From positions 102,940 through 166,939 of the forward strand of contig NZ_JAGGRI010000019.1 of assembly GCF_018612875.1 (NCBI RefSeq): a stretch of 64,000 bases of DNA, read 5' to 3'. Below the pieces are notes generated by a model. The model saw nothing but the letters and a program-made list of their open reading frames with translations, had not been told where the DNA came from and did no database searches. Positions within the stretch are counted from its first letter, which is position 1. Every line of letters starts with the position of its first letter. Position numbers and translations under genes: made by a program. Shown here in pieces: positions 12,972-21,085 of the stretch. The stretch is from Lysobacter sp. ISL-50. Its GTDB lineage: Bacteria > Pseudomonadota > Gammaproteobacteria > Xanthomonadales > Xanthomonadaceae.

Positions 12972-15263
12972 ATGGACATCTTCGATTGGATCGAAGACCT
13001 CAGCGACGAACTTCGCGAGGCCGGCCAGTACCGCGTGGTCGAACTCATCAACCGCATTCCGCACGAACTGCACGACAACCACCCCGAGCGCGTCGAGGCC
13101 ATGCTGCCCGAAGCGCTGGCGGCGGCGCGCGCGCTGCAGAACCCGTGGCTGGAAGTGTTCTTCCGCCATTGGGGCCTGCAGAACCGCATGCGCAATCTGG
13201 CCGAGGGCGAGAAGGCGCTGCCCGAGGCGGTGTCGCTGCTGGAATTCGCCCATCGCGACGAAACCCAGCAATGCCCGCAGTCGGTCTGCGTGACCCAGGA
13301 CATCGCGATCTGCTACGGCAACGTAGACGGCCCGGGCTGGGTGCCCGAGCGTCTGGCGCTCAGCGAGGAAACGCTGGCGCGGATCGAGCCCAGCCGCAAC
13401 TGCTACGACTGCATCAGCCGCGAGTACGCGCTGGCGCTGATGGACGGCGGTCGCGCGGATGAGGCGGTGACGTATCTGCAAGCTCAGGCGCGCAACATGC
13501 TGCGCGACGGCGGCGAACCCGGCGTGGCCTATCGCGAAACCCAGGCCGGCGCCTTGTTCCGCGCCGGCCGCTGCGAACAGGCGCTGGCCGAGCTGGAGGC
13601 GATCGAAGAAGAGGAACTCCACGACGACGACGACGGCGACCGGCTCAGCCGCGCGACTTTCCGCGCGCTGATTCTGGCCCGGCTCGGCCGCATCGACGAA
13701 GCCTGGGACGCGCTGCCGCCCTACGGCCCGACCGTGGTGCCGTTGCTGTATCCCCACTGGTCCGAAGCGGTCGCGCTGATCGCGGCGGCCCGGCCCGAAC
13801 ACAACCATTGGCGGCTCGGCCGCCTGCTCGCGACGATGGTGAGCCACATGGATCGCGTCGGCGCGCACCGGCGCTGCATCGAACTGGCGCTGCGTCACGG
13901 CGAGCTGGCGCTGCTGCGCAAGGCCGGCTGGACCGCGCGCCGGGCCCTGGCGATCGCCCGCCGTCATCTGCCGTCGCTGCGCAGCGACCTGGGCGCGAGC
14001 GAGCTGATCGCCGCGTTCGCCGCGCGCGTGGACGCGCTGGACACCGCCGCCGCGCCGCGCCTGCCCGCGGAAGCGGTCTACGAACACGTTCGCGACGATG
14101 AAGGCTCCGACCCGGAACAGGACATCGAACTGCTGCTGGCGGCGTATCGCGAACGCCCGGACGACGGTCCGCTGGCCGGGCTGCTGGGCTCGGCGATGAT
14201 CGCCTGCGGCGCGCGCGAGGATGCGATCGCGCACCTGTGGGAGTTCGTGCGCCGGCACCCGCAATCCGAGGACGCGCCAGCGAGCCAGTTGCTGGAACAG
14301 TGGCTGGAGCAGGGCGACGCCGAAGCCGAAATCGGCCGGCTCGCAGCGCTGGTCGAACCGGCGCGGCCGGCGTTCGCGCATTGGTGCCGCGCGCAACTGG
14401 CGTTCGCTCACGAACGCTGGAACGAGGTCGGCGAACATGTCGAACGCCTGCTGAGCCACGTACCGGATGCGAACGGCGCGCGCCGGTTGTGGGCGAGGGC
14501 GGCGATGGCGAATCGGGATTTCGACCGCGCCGTGGGCTTGTACGCGGCCTTGGCGGAACAATCGGAAGAACCCGGCGGCGACGATTGGGATTTGATGTCG
14601 GCCGCCAGCGCCGCCGGCGACTGGCCGGCGGTGCGGCGCAGCGCCGCGCGCCTGGGCATGCAGCTGAGCAGCGAGGACGGACCGGTGCGCGAGTCCTGGG
14701 GCTGGCTGCGCCTTCGTTACGAGCACGACGGCGAAAGCTACGACTGCCTGGGCCGCCGCACGGGCCCGGTGACCGCCGAAGTGGTCGCCGTGGCGGCGCC
14801 GGGCCGGCCGCAGCACGTGCGCGACGAAGTCGTATTCGACGCCGCGCCGCTGGAGCAGGCGCCGGAAGACGAGGCCGAGCGCGAACACTGGCTGACGCCA
14901 TTTCGCGTGCTGCACACCCGTCATCGCGCCGATTACCGCAGCTGGTACGTCGACGGCGCGCACCCGGGGGAATCCGCGTTCGAGGCGATGCGCGAGGCGC
15001 TGGAAGCGCAGCAATGGTCGGTGTGGGTCCGCAGCGGCGACGACTATCGGGTGCGCGATCCGAAGCAGGACGAATACGCCGACTTGCCGGGCCTGTATTT
15101 CTTCCTCGCCACGCCGCCGCAGGTCGCGCCTTCGCAGGTCGATCTGCGCTTGCTGGAACTCACCGCCGGTTGGGAACATCCGTTGAGCTGGCTGCAACTG
15201 GCCGAGCAGGCCGGCGCCGATACCGACCGGCACGAGGCCATCGTCGAGGCTTACGGGCTGTGA
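12972..15263 (+). CDS. Large TPR-like helical-repeat protein, partner of the Hsp90-like gene
   Basis: A 763-residue, strongly acidic protein without signal peptide or membrane segments, so probably cytoplasmic. Residues about 60-560 are a run of paired amphipathic helices with TPR character: repeated small-residue/aromatic patterns such as YALALMDGGRADEAVTYLQ, AGALFRAGRCEQALAELEAI and LWARAAMANRDFDRAVGLYA. The last 160 residues form a different, beta-containing segment (SWGWLRLRYEHDGESYDCLG; QQWSVWVRSGDDYRV; GLYFFLA) that I do not recognise. The gene begins 60 bases after the Hsp90-like gene with no terminator between. TPR proteins are the classical co-chaperones of eukaryotic Hsp90, but bacterial HtpG normally lacks them, so a chaperone/co-chaperone pair is a reasonable inference, not shown. 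Confidence 0.75.
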   Translation: MDIFDWIEDLSDELREAGQYRVVELINRIPHELHDNHPERVEAMLPEALAAARALQNPWLEVFFRHWGLQNRMRNLAEGEKALPEAVSLLEFAHRDETQQCPQSVCVTQDIAICYGNVDGPGWVPERLALSEETLARIEPSRNCYDCISREYALALMDGGRADEAVTYLQAQARNMLRDGGEPGVAYRETQAGALFRAGRCEQALAELEAIEEEELHDDDDGDRLSRATFRALILARLGRIDEAWDALPPYGPTVVPLLYPHWSEAVALIAAARPEHNHWRLGRLLATMVSHMDRVGAHRRCIELALRHGELALLRKAGWTARRALAIARRHLPSLRSDLGASELIAAFAARVDALDTAAAPRLPAEAVYEHVRDDEGSDPEQDIELLLAAYRERPDDGPLAGLLGSAMIACGAREDAIAHLWEFVRRHPQSEDAPASQLLEQWLEQGDAEAEIGRLAALVEPARPAFAHWCRAQLAFAHERWNEVGEHVERLLSHVPDANGARRLWARAAMANRDFDRAVGLYAALAEQSEEPGGDDWDLMSAASAAGDWPAVRRSAARLGMQLSSEDGPVRESWGWLRLRYEHDGESYDCLGRRTGPVTAEVVAVAAPGRPQHVRDEVVFDAAPLEQAPEDEAEREHWLTPFRVLHTRHRADYRSWYVDGAHPGESAFEAMREALEAQQWSVWVRSGDDYRVRDPKQDEYADLPGLYFFLATPPQVAPSQVDLRLLELTAGWEHPLSWLQLAEQAGADTDRHEAIVEAYGL

Positions 15264-15489
15264 ACGGCTGAATCGAAACGGCGGCGATGTTCCGCATCGC
15301 GGCCGTTTCGTCGCGCGCCCACGACGCATGCGGCGCCGCGTTGCGGCGGACATCGCCGCAGCGGCTTTTCGACAAGTTCAGACAATGGCAAACCCGCATG
15401 ATCGGCCGCGTCTGCTTGCGCCGGCCCGCGGCGGCGGCTAGCGTGTCGGCGGTCCGCGCTGCCTGCGCGCCGCCTTCGAGCCGACCGTC

Positions 15490-16527
15490 ATGACCTCTCG
15501 CCGCCGTTTCCTGCAAAGCTCGCTGTTGGCCGCCGGCGCCGCCGCCTTGCCCGCGTCGGGCGCGGAAAAAAACACCGCCGGCTCGACCGCCCGGCCCGCC
15601 GCCGCGAGCGGCGCGCGCGTGGTGTCGACCTGGGATTTCGGCGTCGGCGCCAATCAGGCGGCGTGGCCGGTGTTGGCCGACGGCGGTTCGGCGCTCGATG
15701 CGGTCGAAGCCGGCGCGCGCTGGGCCGAGGCCGATCTGTGCAACAACACGGTCGGGCACTGCGGCAATCCCGACCGCGACGGCGTGCTTACGCTGGACGC
15801 CAGCATCATGGACGGCGACGGCCGCTGCGGCGCGGTCGCCGCGCTGGAAGACATCGCCCATCCGGTCACGGTCGCGCGCCGGGTCATGGAGCGCACGCCG
15901 CATGTGCTGCTGGTCGGCGCGGGCGCGCAGCAGTTCGCGATCGAGCAGGGCTTTCGCAAGCAGCCGCTGCTGACCGACAAGGCGCGCGCGGCCTGGAACG
16001 AATGGCGCAAGACTTCGAAGTACCAACCGCAGATCAACGCCGAGCGGCTCGATCAGGCCAAGCCCGGGGATAAATCCAATCACGACACCCTGGGCATTCT
16101 CGCCATCGACCGCAGCGGCAAGCTCGCCGGCGCCTGCACCACCAGCGGCATGGCCTGGAAGCTGCACGGCCGCGTCGGCGACAGCCCGATCGTCGGCGCC
16201 GGCCTGTACGTGGACAACGAAGTCGGCGCCGCCACCGCGTCGGGCGTGGGCGAGGAAATGCTGCGCAACGCCGCCAGTTTCCTCGTGGTCGAGCTGATGC
16301 GTCAGGGCCGCAGCCCGGACGAAGCCTGCCGCGAGGCGATCGACCGCCTGGTGCGCAAGCGTCCGCAGGCCAGCAAGACCTTGCAGGTGTGTTTCCTGGC
16401 GATCAGCAAGCACGGCGAAGTCGGCGCGCACGCGTTGCATCGCGGTTTCGTCTACGCGGTGTGCGATGCGAGCAAGCGCGATGCGCTGCTGGATTCGCCG
16501 TCGGTCTACACCACGCAACAGACCTGA
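15490..16527 (+). CDS. Tat-exported N4-(beta-N-acetylglucosaminyl)-L-asparaginase
   Basis: Glycosylasparaginase: cleaves the GlcNAc-Asn bond that remains after the rest of an N-glycan is removed. It is an N-terminal nucleophile hydrolase that self-cleaves before a threonine; the site is visible as HDTLG with T200 as nucleophile. Downstream GACTTSGMAWKLHGRVGDSP and GAGLYVDNEVGAATASG are the conserved substrate-binding and oxyanion segments. The N-terminus SRRRFLQSSLLAAGAAALPA is a twin-arginine signal, so export in folded form is predicted. 345 residues is normal length. It lies 1.6 kb upstream of the N-glycan-type locus and supplies the last step that locus would need. The cutC start follows 8 bases after its stop. 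Confidence 0.93.
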   Translation: MTSRRRFLQSSLLAAGAAALPASGAEKNTAGSTARPAAASGARVVSTWDFGVGANQAAWPVLADGGSALDAVEAGARWAEADLCNNTVGHCGNPDRDGVLTLDASIMDGDGRCGAVAALEDIAHPVTVARRVMERTPHVLLVGAGAQQFAIEQGFRKQPLLTDKARAAWNEWRKTSKYQPQINAERLDQAKPGDKSNHDTLGILAIDRSGKLAGACTTSGMAWKLHGRVGDSPIVGAGLYVDNEVGAATASGVGEEMLRNAASFLVVELMRQGRSPDEACREAIDRLVRKRPQASKTLQVCFLAISKHGEVGAHALHRGFVYAVCDASKRDALLDSPSVYTTQQT

Positions 16528-16535
16528 GCCCGGCG

Positions 16536-17264
16536 ATGACGCGCAAACTCCTGGAGATCTCCGCCAATTCGCTGGCCTCGGCGCTGGCCGCGCAGGCCGG
16601 CGGCGCCGACCGGGTGGAGTTGTGCGAGAACCTGCGCGACGGCGGCACCACGCCGTCGTACGGCACCATCGCGGTCGCGCGCGATCGCCTGCGCATTCCC
16701 CTGTATGTGCTGATCCGCCCGCGCGGCGGCGATTTCCTTTACGACGAAAACGATCTGGCGGCGATGCGCGCCGACGTCGAAACCTGCGTGCGCCTGGGCT
16801 GCGACGGCGTGGTGATCGGCGCGCTGGACGCCGACGGCGCGGTCGATGCCGGCGTATGCGCCGAACTGATCGCGGCCGCTGGAGCGCTCGGCGTCACCTT
16901 TCATCGCGCCTTCGACGCCGCGCGCGATCACGGTGCGGCGCTGGAAGCCGTCATCGCCCTGGGCTGCGAACGCATCCTGACCTCCGGCGGCGCCGCCGAT
17001 GCCGGGCAGGGCGCCGACCGCATCGCCGCTCTGGTGGCGCAGGCGGCCGGACGCATCGCGCTGATGGCCGGCGCCGGCGTCACCGCGCACAACATCGCCG
17101 CGCTGGCGCAACGCGCGCAGGTCGGCGAACTGCATGCTTCGGCGAAAGCGCCGCGACTGTCGGCGATGCGTTATCGCAACGACAACCTGGCGGGGTTGTC
17201 GCCGGATTGGGTGCAAAGCGACGCGGACATCGTCCGCGCCTTGGCGCAAGCGCTGAACGCCTAG
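16536..17264 (+). CDS. cutC: Copper homeostasis protein CutC
   Basis: TIM-barrel protein of the CutC family, linked historically to copper tolerance although its biochemical role is unsettled. Family features: N-terminal LLEISANSLASALAAQAGGA followed by DRVELCENLRDGGTTPSYGT, then IRPRGGDFLY, GCDGVVIGALD, VTFHRAFD and RILTSGGAADA. I chose the ATG at 16536 (MTRKLLEIS), giving 242 residues; the upstream in-frame ATG at 16389 lies within the asparaginase gene. It is probably co-transcribed with that gene. No link to glycan metabolism is implied. Confidence 0.93.
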   Translation: MTRKLLEISANSLASALAAQAGGADRVELCENLRDGGTTPSYGTIAVARDRLRIPLYVLIRPRGGDFLYDENDLAAMRADVETCVRLGCDGVVIGALDADGAVDAGVCAELIAAAGALGVTFHRAFDAARDHGAALEAVIALGCERILTSGGAADAGQGADRIAALVAQAAGRIALMAGAGVTAHNIAALAQRAQVGELHASAKAPRLSAMRYRNDNLAGLSPDWVQSDADIVRALAQALNA

Positions 17265-17288
17265 CGGCCGCGGCGTCGGAGCGAAGCG

Positions 17289-17612
17289 ATGGGCCACGAA
17301 TACGATGCGATCGCCGACGATGCCGGCGACTACGCGCGGCGGCGCGAGAGTCTGCTGCGCGAAGTCGCGGCCTTGCCGACCTTTCGTCGTCAGGCCGGGC
17401 CGCACGAACTCTGGCTCAGCGATCCGGCCCGGCCCGCGGACGGCTGGGACGAAGTGCAGTTGCTGTTCGGCGAGACGCGCGTGCGCCTGACTTGCATGGG
17501 TGCGCTGAGCCCGGCGGTGCGCGCCGATCTGCGTGAACTGCTGCGGCTGATCGGCGGAGCGGGGCAGGCGCGCTACGTGGACGACGACGGCGAGCCGGCG
17601 CAGTTCTGGTGA
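17289..17612 (+). CDS. Small uncharacterised protein
   Basis: A 107-residue soluble protein, not recognised. It starts 24 bases after cutC in the same direction and has ordinary codon use for the region. It is acidic, with a helical N-terminus (DAGDYARRRESLLREVAALP), a beta-like middle (HELWLSDPARPADGWDEVQLLF) and a helical stretch (VRADLRELLRLIG). No cysteines suggestive of metal binding, no signal peptide. Position suggests co-transcription with cutC. Confidence 0.6.
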   Translation: MGHEYDAIADDAGDYARRRESLLREVAALPTFRRQAGPHELWLSDPARPADGWDEVQLLFGETRVRLTCMGALSPAVRADLRELLRLIGGAGQARYVDDDGEPAQFW

Positions 17613-18101
17613 GCCGCCGATCGCGGGCCGAGCGCGGCCGCGCGCCGAGTCAGGCGATCGGGTCGCCGTATGAACCCGCATGCGGCGATGCCGCCACCGT
17701 CACCGCAACGCAGCAAAGTCGCAGCCCGCCCGCATTCCCCGCGCAGCGGCGGATTTTCATCCGACCGCGGCGCTGCGTCCGCCGATTGGCCGAGGCCGCA
17801 CAAGCCGCGCCGCCAGATTCGGCAAAACAACCACTTAGCGTTCACATCCGCCCTGCGCATGCAGCCGTGAACGGCCCGACTGTGCCCTAGCACAGGTCTA
17901 TTGCTGCGCCGCGTCATGCAACGACGGGCCCGGTTGTGGTTAATTTAGATCGATCCAATTTGGGGGTTGGATGGGTCGGAGAGGTCCTGAGGGGGCGCTC
18001 CGACGTTTGGCCTTAGATCGAGAGAAATCCGTTTCCAGTGTATTTCGGGACCACGGACCGGTCGCCATTGCAGTCCACTTTCCTTGGGGAGCACCGCGAA
18101 A
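17613..18101. other. Promoter region of the first TonB receptor; no gene seen
   Basis: About 490 bases without a credible gene. The only clear structure is the near-palindrome at 17944-17958, listed separately. A related half-site TTAGATCGA occurs at 18013-18021. GGGGAG at 18086-18091 is the ribosome-binding site for the receptor gene. Confidence 0.6.
17944..17958. promoter_or_regulatory. Putative operator for the first TonB receptor gene
   Basis: TTTAGATCGATCCAA, a near-palindrome centred on GATC/GATC, about 145 bases before the receptor ATG. Exactly the same 15 bases occur at 26313-26327, about 85 bases before the second receptor gene, and nowhere else that I noticed in the window. Size and symmetry fit a LacI-family operator; no regulator gene lies in the window. 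Confidence 0.7.
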
Positions 18102-21011
18102 ATGAGACATTCCACCCTGCAACGCAGCGCGCTGACCTGCGCCTTGTTGTCGGCCCTGTTTGCGCCTTGGGGGGCGCAGGCGGCCGCCGATCAGCCCGAC
18201 CAGGCCGAGCAAGCGCCGGCCGGCGCCGAAGCCGGCCAGGCCGCCGCCGCGCGCAAGCCCACCGAGATCGACAAGGTCACCGTGACCGGTTCGCGCATCA
18301 AGCGCGCCGAGATCGAAGGCCCGGCGCCGGTGTTCACCATCACCGCCGCGCAGATCGAGAAGGAAGGTTTCAACACCGTCTACGACGCGCTGACCACCTT
18401 GACCGAAGCCATGGGCACGGTCGAATCCGATATCGCCTGGGGCCAGCACACGGTCAACGCCAGCCCGTTGAACCTGCGCAACATGGGCCCGGGCCGCAGC
18501 CTGCTGCTGATCAACGGCCGCCGCGTGGTCGATTACCCGCTGCCGTACCAGGGCAAGAGCAACTTCGCCAACTACAACAACATCCCGACCGCGATCGTCG
18601 AGCGCATCGAAGTGCTGGCCAGCGGCGCTTCGGCCATCTACGGCTCCGACGCGGTCGCCGGCGTGATCAACGTGATCCTGAAGAAAGATTTCCAGGGCGA
18701 TCAGGTCAAGGTCCGCGGCGGTACGTCCACGCGCGGCGGCCGCGACGCGATCGATCTGTCCTGGGCCGGCGGCCGCAGCGGCGACAACTGGAGCGTCACC
18801 TACGCCCTGCAGTACTTCAAGCGCGAAGCGCTGCCGGCCGGCGAGCGCGAGTACATGGATTCGGATTTCGACGCGCCGCCGCAGTCGCTCAATCCGCAGG
18901 ACCGCAAGGTCGGCATTCTGCCCTCGGTCGGCATCCGCATGTTCAACGCCGACACCGGCGTGCGCATGGCGCCGCCGCCCGGTGCCTGCGACCAGTTCAA
19001 CGGCGAGTTCTTCCTGCAGAACCGCCGCACCTACAACCGCAACACCGACACCATCAGCAACACCGGTTCGCAGTGCGGCCAGAGCGCGGTGTTCCAGCAC
19101 TGGACCTTGCGCAACGGCAGCGAAGACCGCTCCGGCTACGTCTACGCCAATTACGATTTCGAAAACGGCATGCAGGGCTGGGCGACGCTGGGCGTGTGGA
19201 GCTCGCGCGGCACCAACATGACCTTCATGCCGGCGTGGAGCTCCAACGGCAGCTACTTCGACAGCGGCGTCGGCGCGAATCTGGACCTGGTGCGCTACTT
19301 CACGCCGCAGGAAATCGGCGGCGCCGAGAACGGCTATACCCATTCCGACGAGTTGTCCTGGGATCTGTCGGCCGGTCTGCGCGGCAAGTTCGGCGAGCGT
19401 TTCGACTGGGACTTCAGCATCGGCCGCGCCGAATACCGCGTCGATGAAAAATTCCCCGCGATCCTGACCGCCGAAGCCGATCGCTATTTCCTCGGCGCCA
19501 ACCGCGACCGGGTCGATCAGGGCCGCTTGTGGAACCCGATCTCGCCGCAGGATTACGCCTCGATCACCACTCGCGGCAAGAACCGCGCCGAATCCTGGCT
19601 GAGCTCGGCCAACTTCATCGTCAGCGGCGACCTGTTCGAAGGCTGGGCCGGTCCGATCGGCTTCGCCGGCCAACTCGAAGCGGCCAAACAGGGCTACAGC
19701 CTGGCGCCGGATCCGAACTCGCTCGGCGACAACCGCCTGTACGACCAGACCGCCAACATCGACCTGGGCTCGGGCACGCGCAATCACTACGCCGCCGGCG
19801 TCGAGTTCAAGATTCCGCTGCTGAAGTCGCTGACCGCTTCGGTGGCCGGGCGCTACGACAAGTACGACGCGGTCTCCGGCGACGCCGCCAGCACTTACAA
19901 CGCCGGCCTGGAATGGCGTCCCTTCAGCAACCTGCTGGTGCGCGGCACCTACGCGACCAGCTTCCGCGCGCCGGACATGCATTTCGTCTACGCCACGCCG
20001 AGCACCTCGGTCGCGGACCAGACCGATTACCTCAGCTGCCTGCGCGCGGGCCAGCAGGGCAATTGCACCTGGGACGCCGGCTTCAAGGTCGAGGACGCGG
20101 ACATCTCGCGCCAGGGCACGCCGGATCTGAAGTACGAAACCGGCAGCTCGTGGACGGCCGGCTTCGTCTGGGACATCGCCGACGGCCTGTCGGTGTCCAC
20201 CGACTACTGGCGCATCGAACTTGAGGACGAGATCGACGACGTCGGCGCCAACGACGTGCTGTTGGACGAGGCCTACTGCCTGACCGGCCAGACCCCGACC
20301 GGCGAAACCCGTCTGAGCCCGCCCAGCGCCGACCGCTGCAAGCTGCAGCTCGGTCGCGTGACCCGCGGCGCCGATCCCGACGGCGCCGGCCCGCTGCTCG
20401 GCCCGGTCACCGAAATCCGCACCGGCCCGATCAACCGCGCCGCGCGCAACGTCGAAGGCATCGACGCGTCGTTGAAGTACCGCTTGAACACCCAGCGTTG
20501 GGGCGATTTCAGCTTCGGCTTGAACTACACCAACCTGCTCAAGCTGGAAACGCGCACCGACGACAGCGAACAGATGCAGGAAAAGCGCACCGGCGAGCCG
20601 CGCAGCAAGTTCCGCGGCAGCGTCAACTGGCAGCGCAACAAGTGGAACGCCACCGTCTACGCCGATCGCGTCGGCAGCGTGCCCAGCGTGCGCTTCGGCG
20701 GCTGCCGCGAGTTCGCCGACGGCTACGTGCCCAGTTCCGACAACTGCGTGGACAACGATAGCGCCAGCCCGACCTACGGCCAGAAGACCGAGAAGTACTG
20801 GGGCCGCGTGGGGCCGGCGATCACCTGGAACGTGAGCGCGGGGTATCAGATCACCGACAACGCCAAGATCAACGTCTACGTCAGCAACCTGTTCGACGAG
20901 GTCAACGAAGACAAGGATCCGTACAAGAAGGATTTCGCCTTCATCGCCGATCGCATCTTCAGCCCGGTCGGCCGCGAGATCGCCCTGGAATACGTGTTCG
21001 ACTTCAAGTAA
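18102..21011 (+). CDS. TonB-dependent outer-membrane receptor, first of two
   Basis: A 969-residue outer-membrane receptor that imports a ligand using TonB energy. Residues 1-27 are a signal peptide (SALTCALLSALFAPWGAQA). A TonB-box-like segment IDKVTVTGSRIKRAEIEGPA precedes the plug domain (LNLRNMGPGRSLLLINGRRV; VERIEVLASGASAIYGSDAV). The 22-strand barrel follows, ending in an aromatic-rich strand (ALEYVFDFK). I chose the ATG at 18102 over a TTG at 18084, given GGGGAG upstream. It heads the locus and shares its operator motif and plug sequence with the receptor at 26412. Neighbouring mannosidases and hexosaminidase suggest a glycan or glycopeptide ligand. The ligand itself is inferred. Confidence 0.93.
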   Translation: MRHSTLQRSALTCALLSALFAPWGAQAAADQPDQAEQAPAGAEAGQAAAARKPTEIDKVTVTGSRIKRAEIEGPAPVFTITAAQIEKEGFNTVYDALTTLTEAMGTVESDIAWGQHTVNASPLNLRNMGPGRSLLLINGRRVVDYPLPYQGKSNFANYNNIPTAIVERIEVLASGASAIYGSDAVAGVINVILKKDFQGDQVKVRGGTSTRGGRDAIDLSWAGGRSGDNWSVTYALQYFKREALPAGEREYMDSDFDAPPQSLNPQDRKVGILPSVGIRMFNADTGVRMAPPPGACDQFNGEFFLQNRRTYNRNTDTISNTGSQCGQSAVFQHWTLRNGSEDRSGYVYANYDFENGMQGWATLGVWSSRGTNMTFMPAWSSNGSYFDSGVGANLDLVRYFTPQEIGGAENGYTHSDELSWDLSAGLRGKFGERFDWDFSIGRAEYRVDEKFPAILTAEADRYFLGANRDRVDQGRLWNPISPQDYASITTRGKNRAESWLSSANFIVSGDLFEGWAGPIGFAGQLEAAKQGYSLAPDPNSLGDNRLYDQTANIDLGSGTRNHYAAGVEFKIPLLKSLTASVAGRYDKYDAVSGDAASTYNAGLEWRPFSNLLVRGTYATSFRAPDMHFVYATPSTSVADQTDYLSCLRAGQQGNCTWDAGFKVEDADISRQGTPDLKYETGSSWTAGFVWDIADGLSVSTDYWRIELEDEIDDVGANDVLLDEAYCLTGQTPTGETRLSPPSADRCKLQLGRVTRGADPDGAGPLLGPVTEIRTGPINRAARNVEGIDASLKYRLNTQRWGDFSFGLNYTNLLKLETRTDDSEQMQEKRTGEPRSKFRGSVNWQRNKWNATVYADRVGSVPSVRFGGCREFADGYVPSSDNCVDNDSASPTYGQKTEKYWGRVGPAITWNVSAGYQITDNAKINVYVSNLFDEVNEDKDPYKKDFAFIADRIFSPVGREIALEYVFDFK

Positions 21012-21021
21012 GCAACGCCGC

Positions 21022-21050
21022 GCCGCGGCGGCCGCACCGGCCGCCGCGGC
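21022..21050. other. Strong hairpin between receptor and GH92 genes
   Basis: Twelve-base perfect stem, GCCGCGGCGGCC with its reverse complement, around the loop GCACC, 11 bases after the receptor stop. There is no T-run, so it is not a standard terminator. It may protect the upstream mRNA or reduce read-through, giving more receptor than enzyme. Confidence 0.65.
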
Positions 21051-21085
21051 ATTAGTTCACTCTTGCAGCAAGGACTCCACACACG

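Noticed and set aside
10917-15353. 1478-codon open frame antisense to the Hsp90-like and TPR-like genes
   Set aside because: No recognisable domains, composition typical of an antisense shadow, and it starts and ends in repeats or in other genes.
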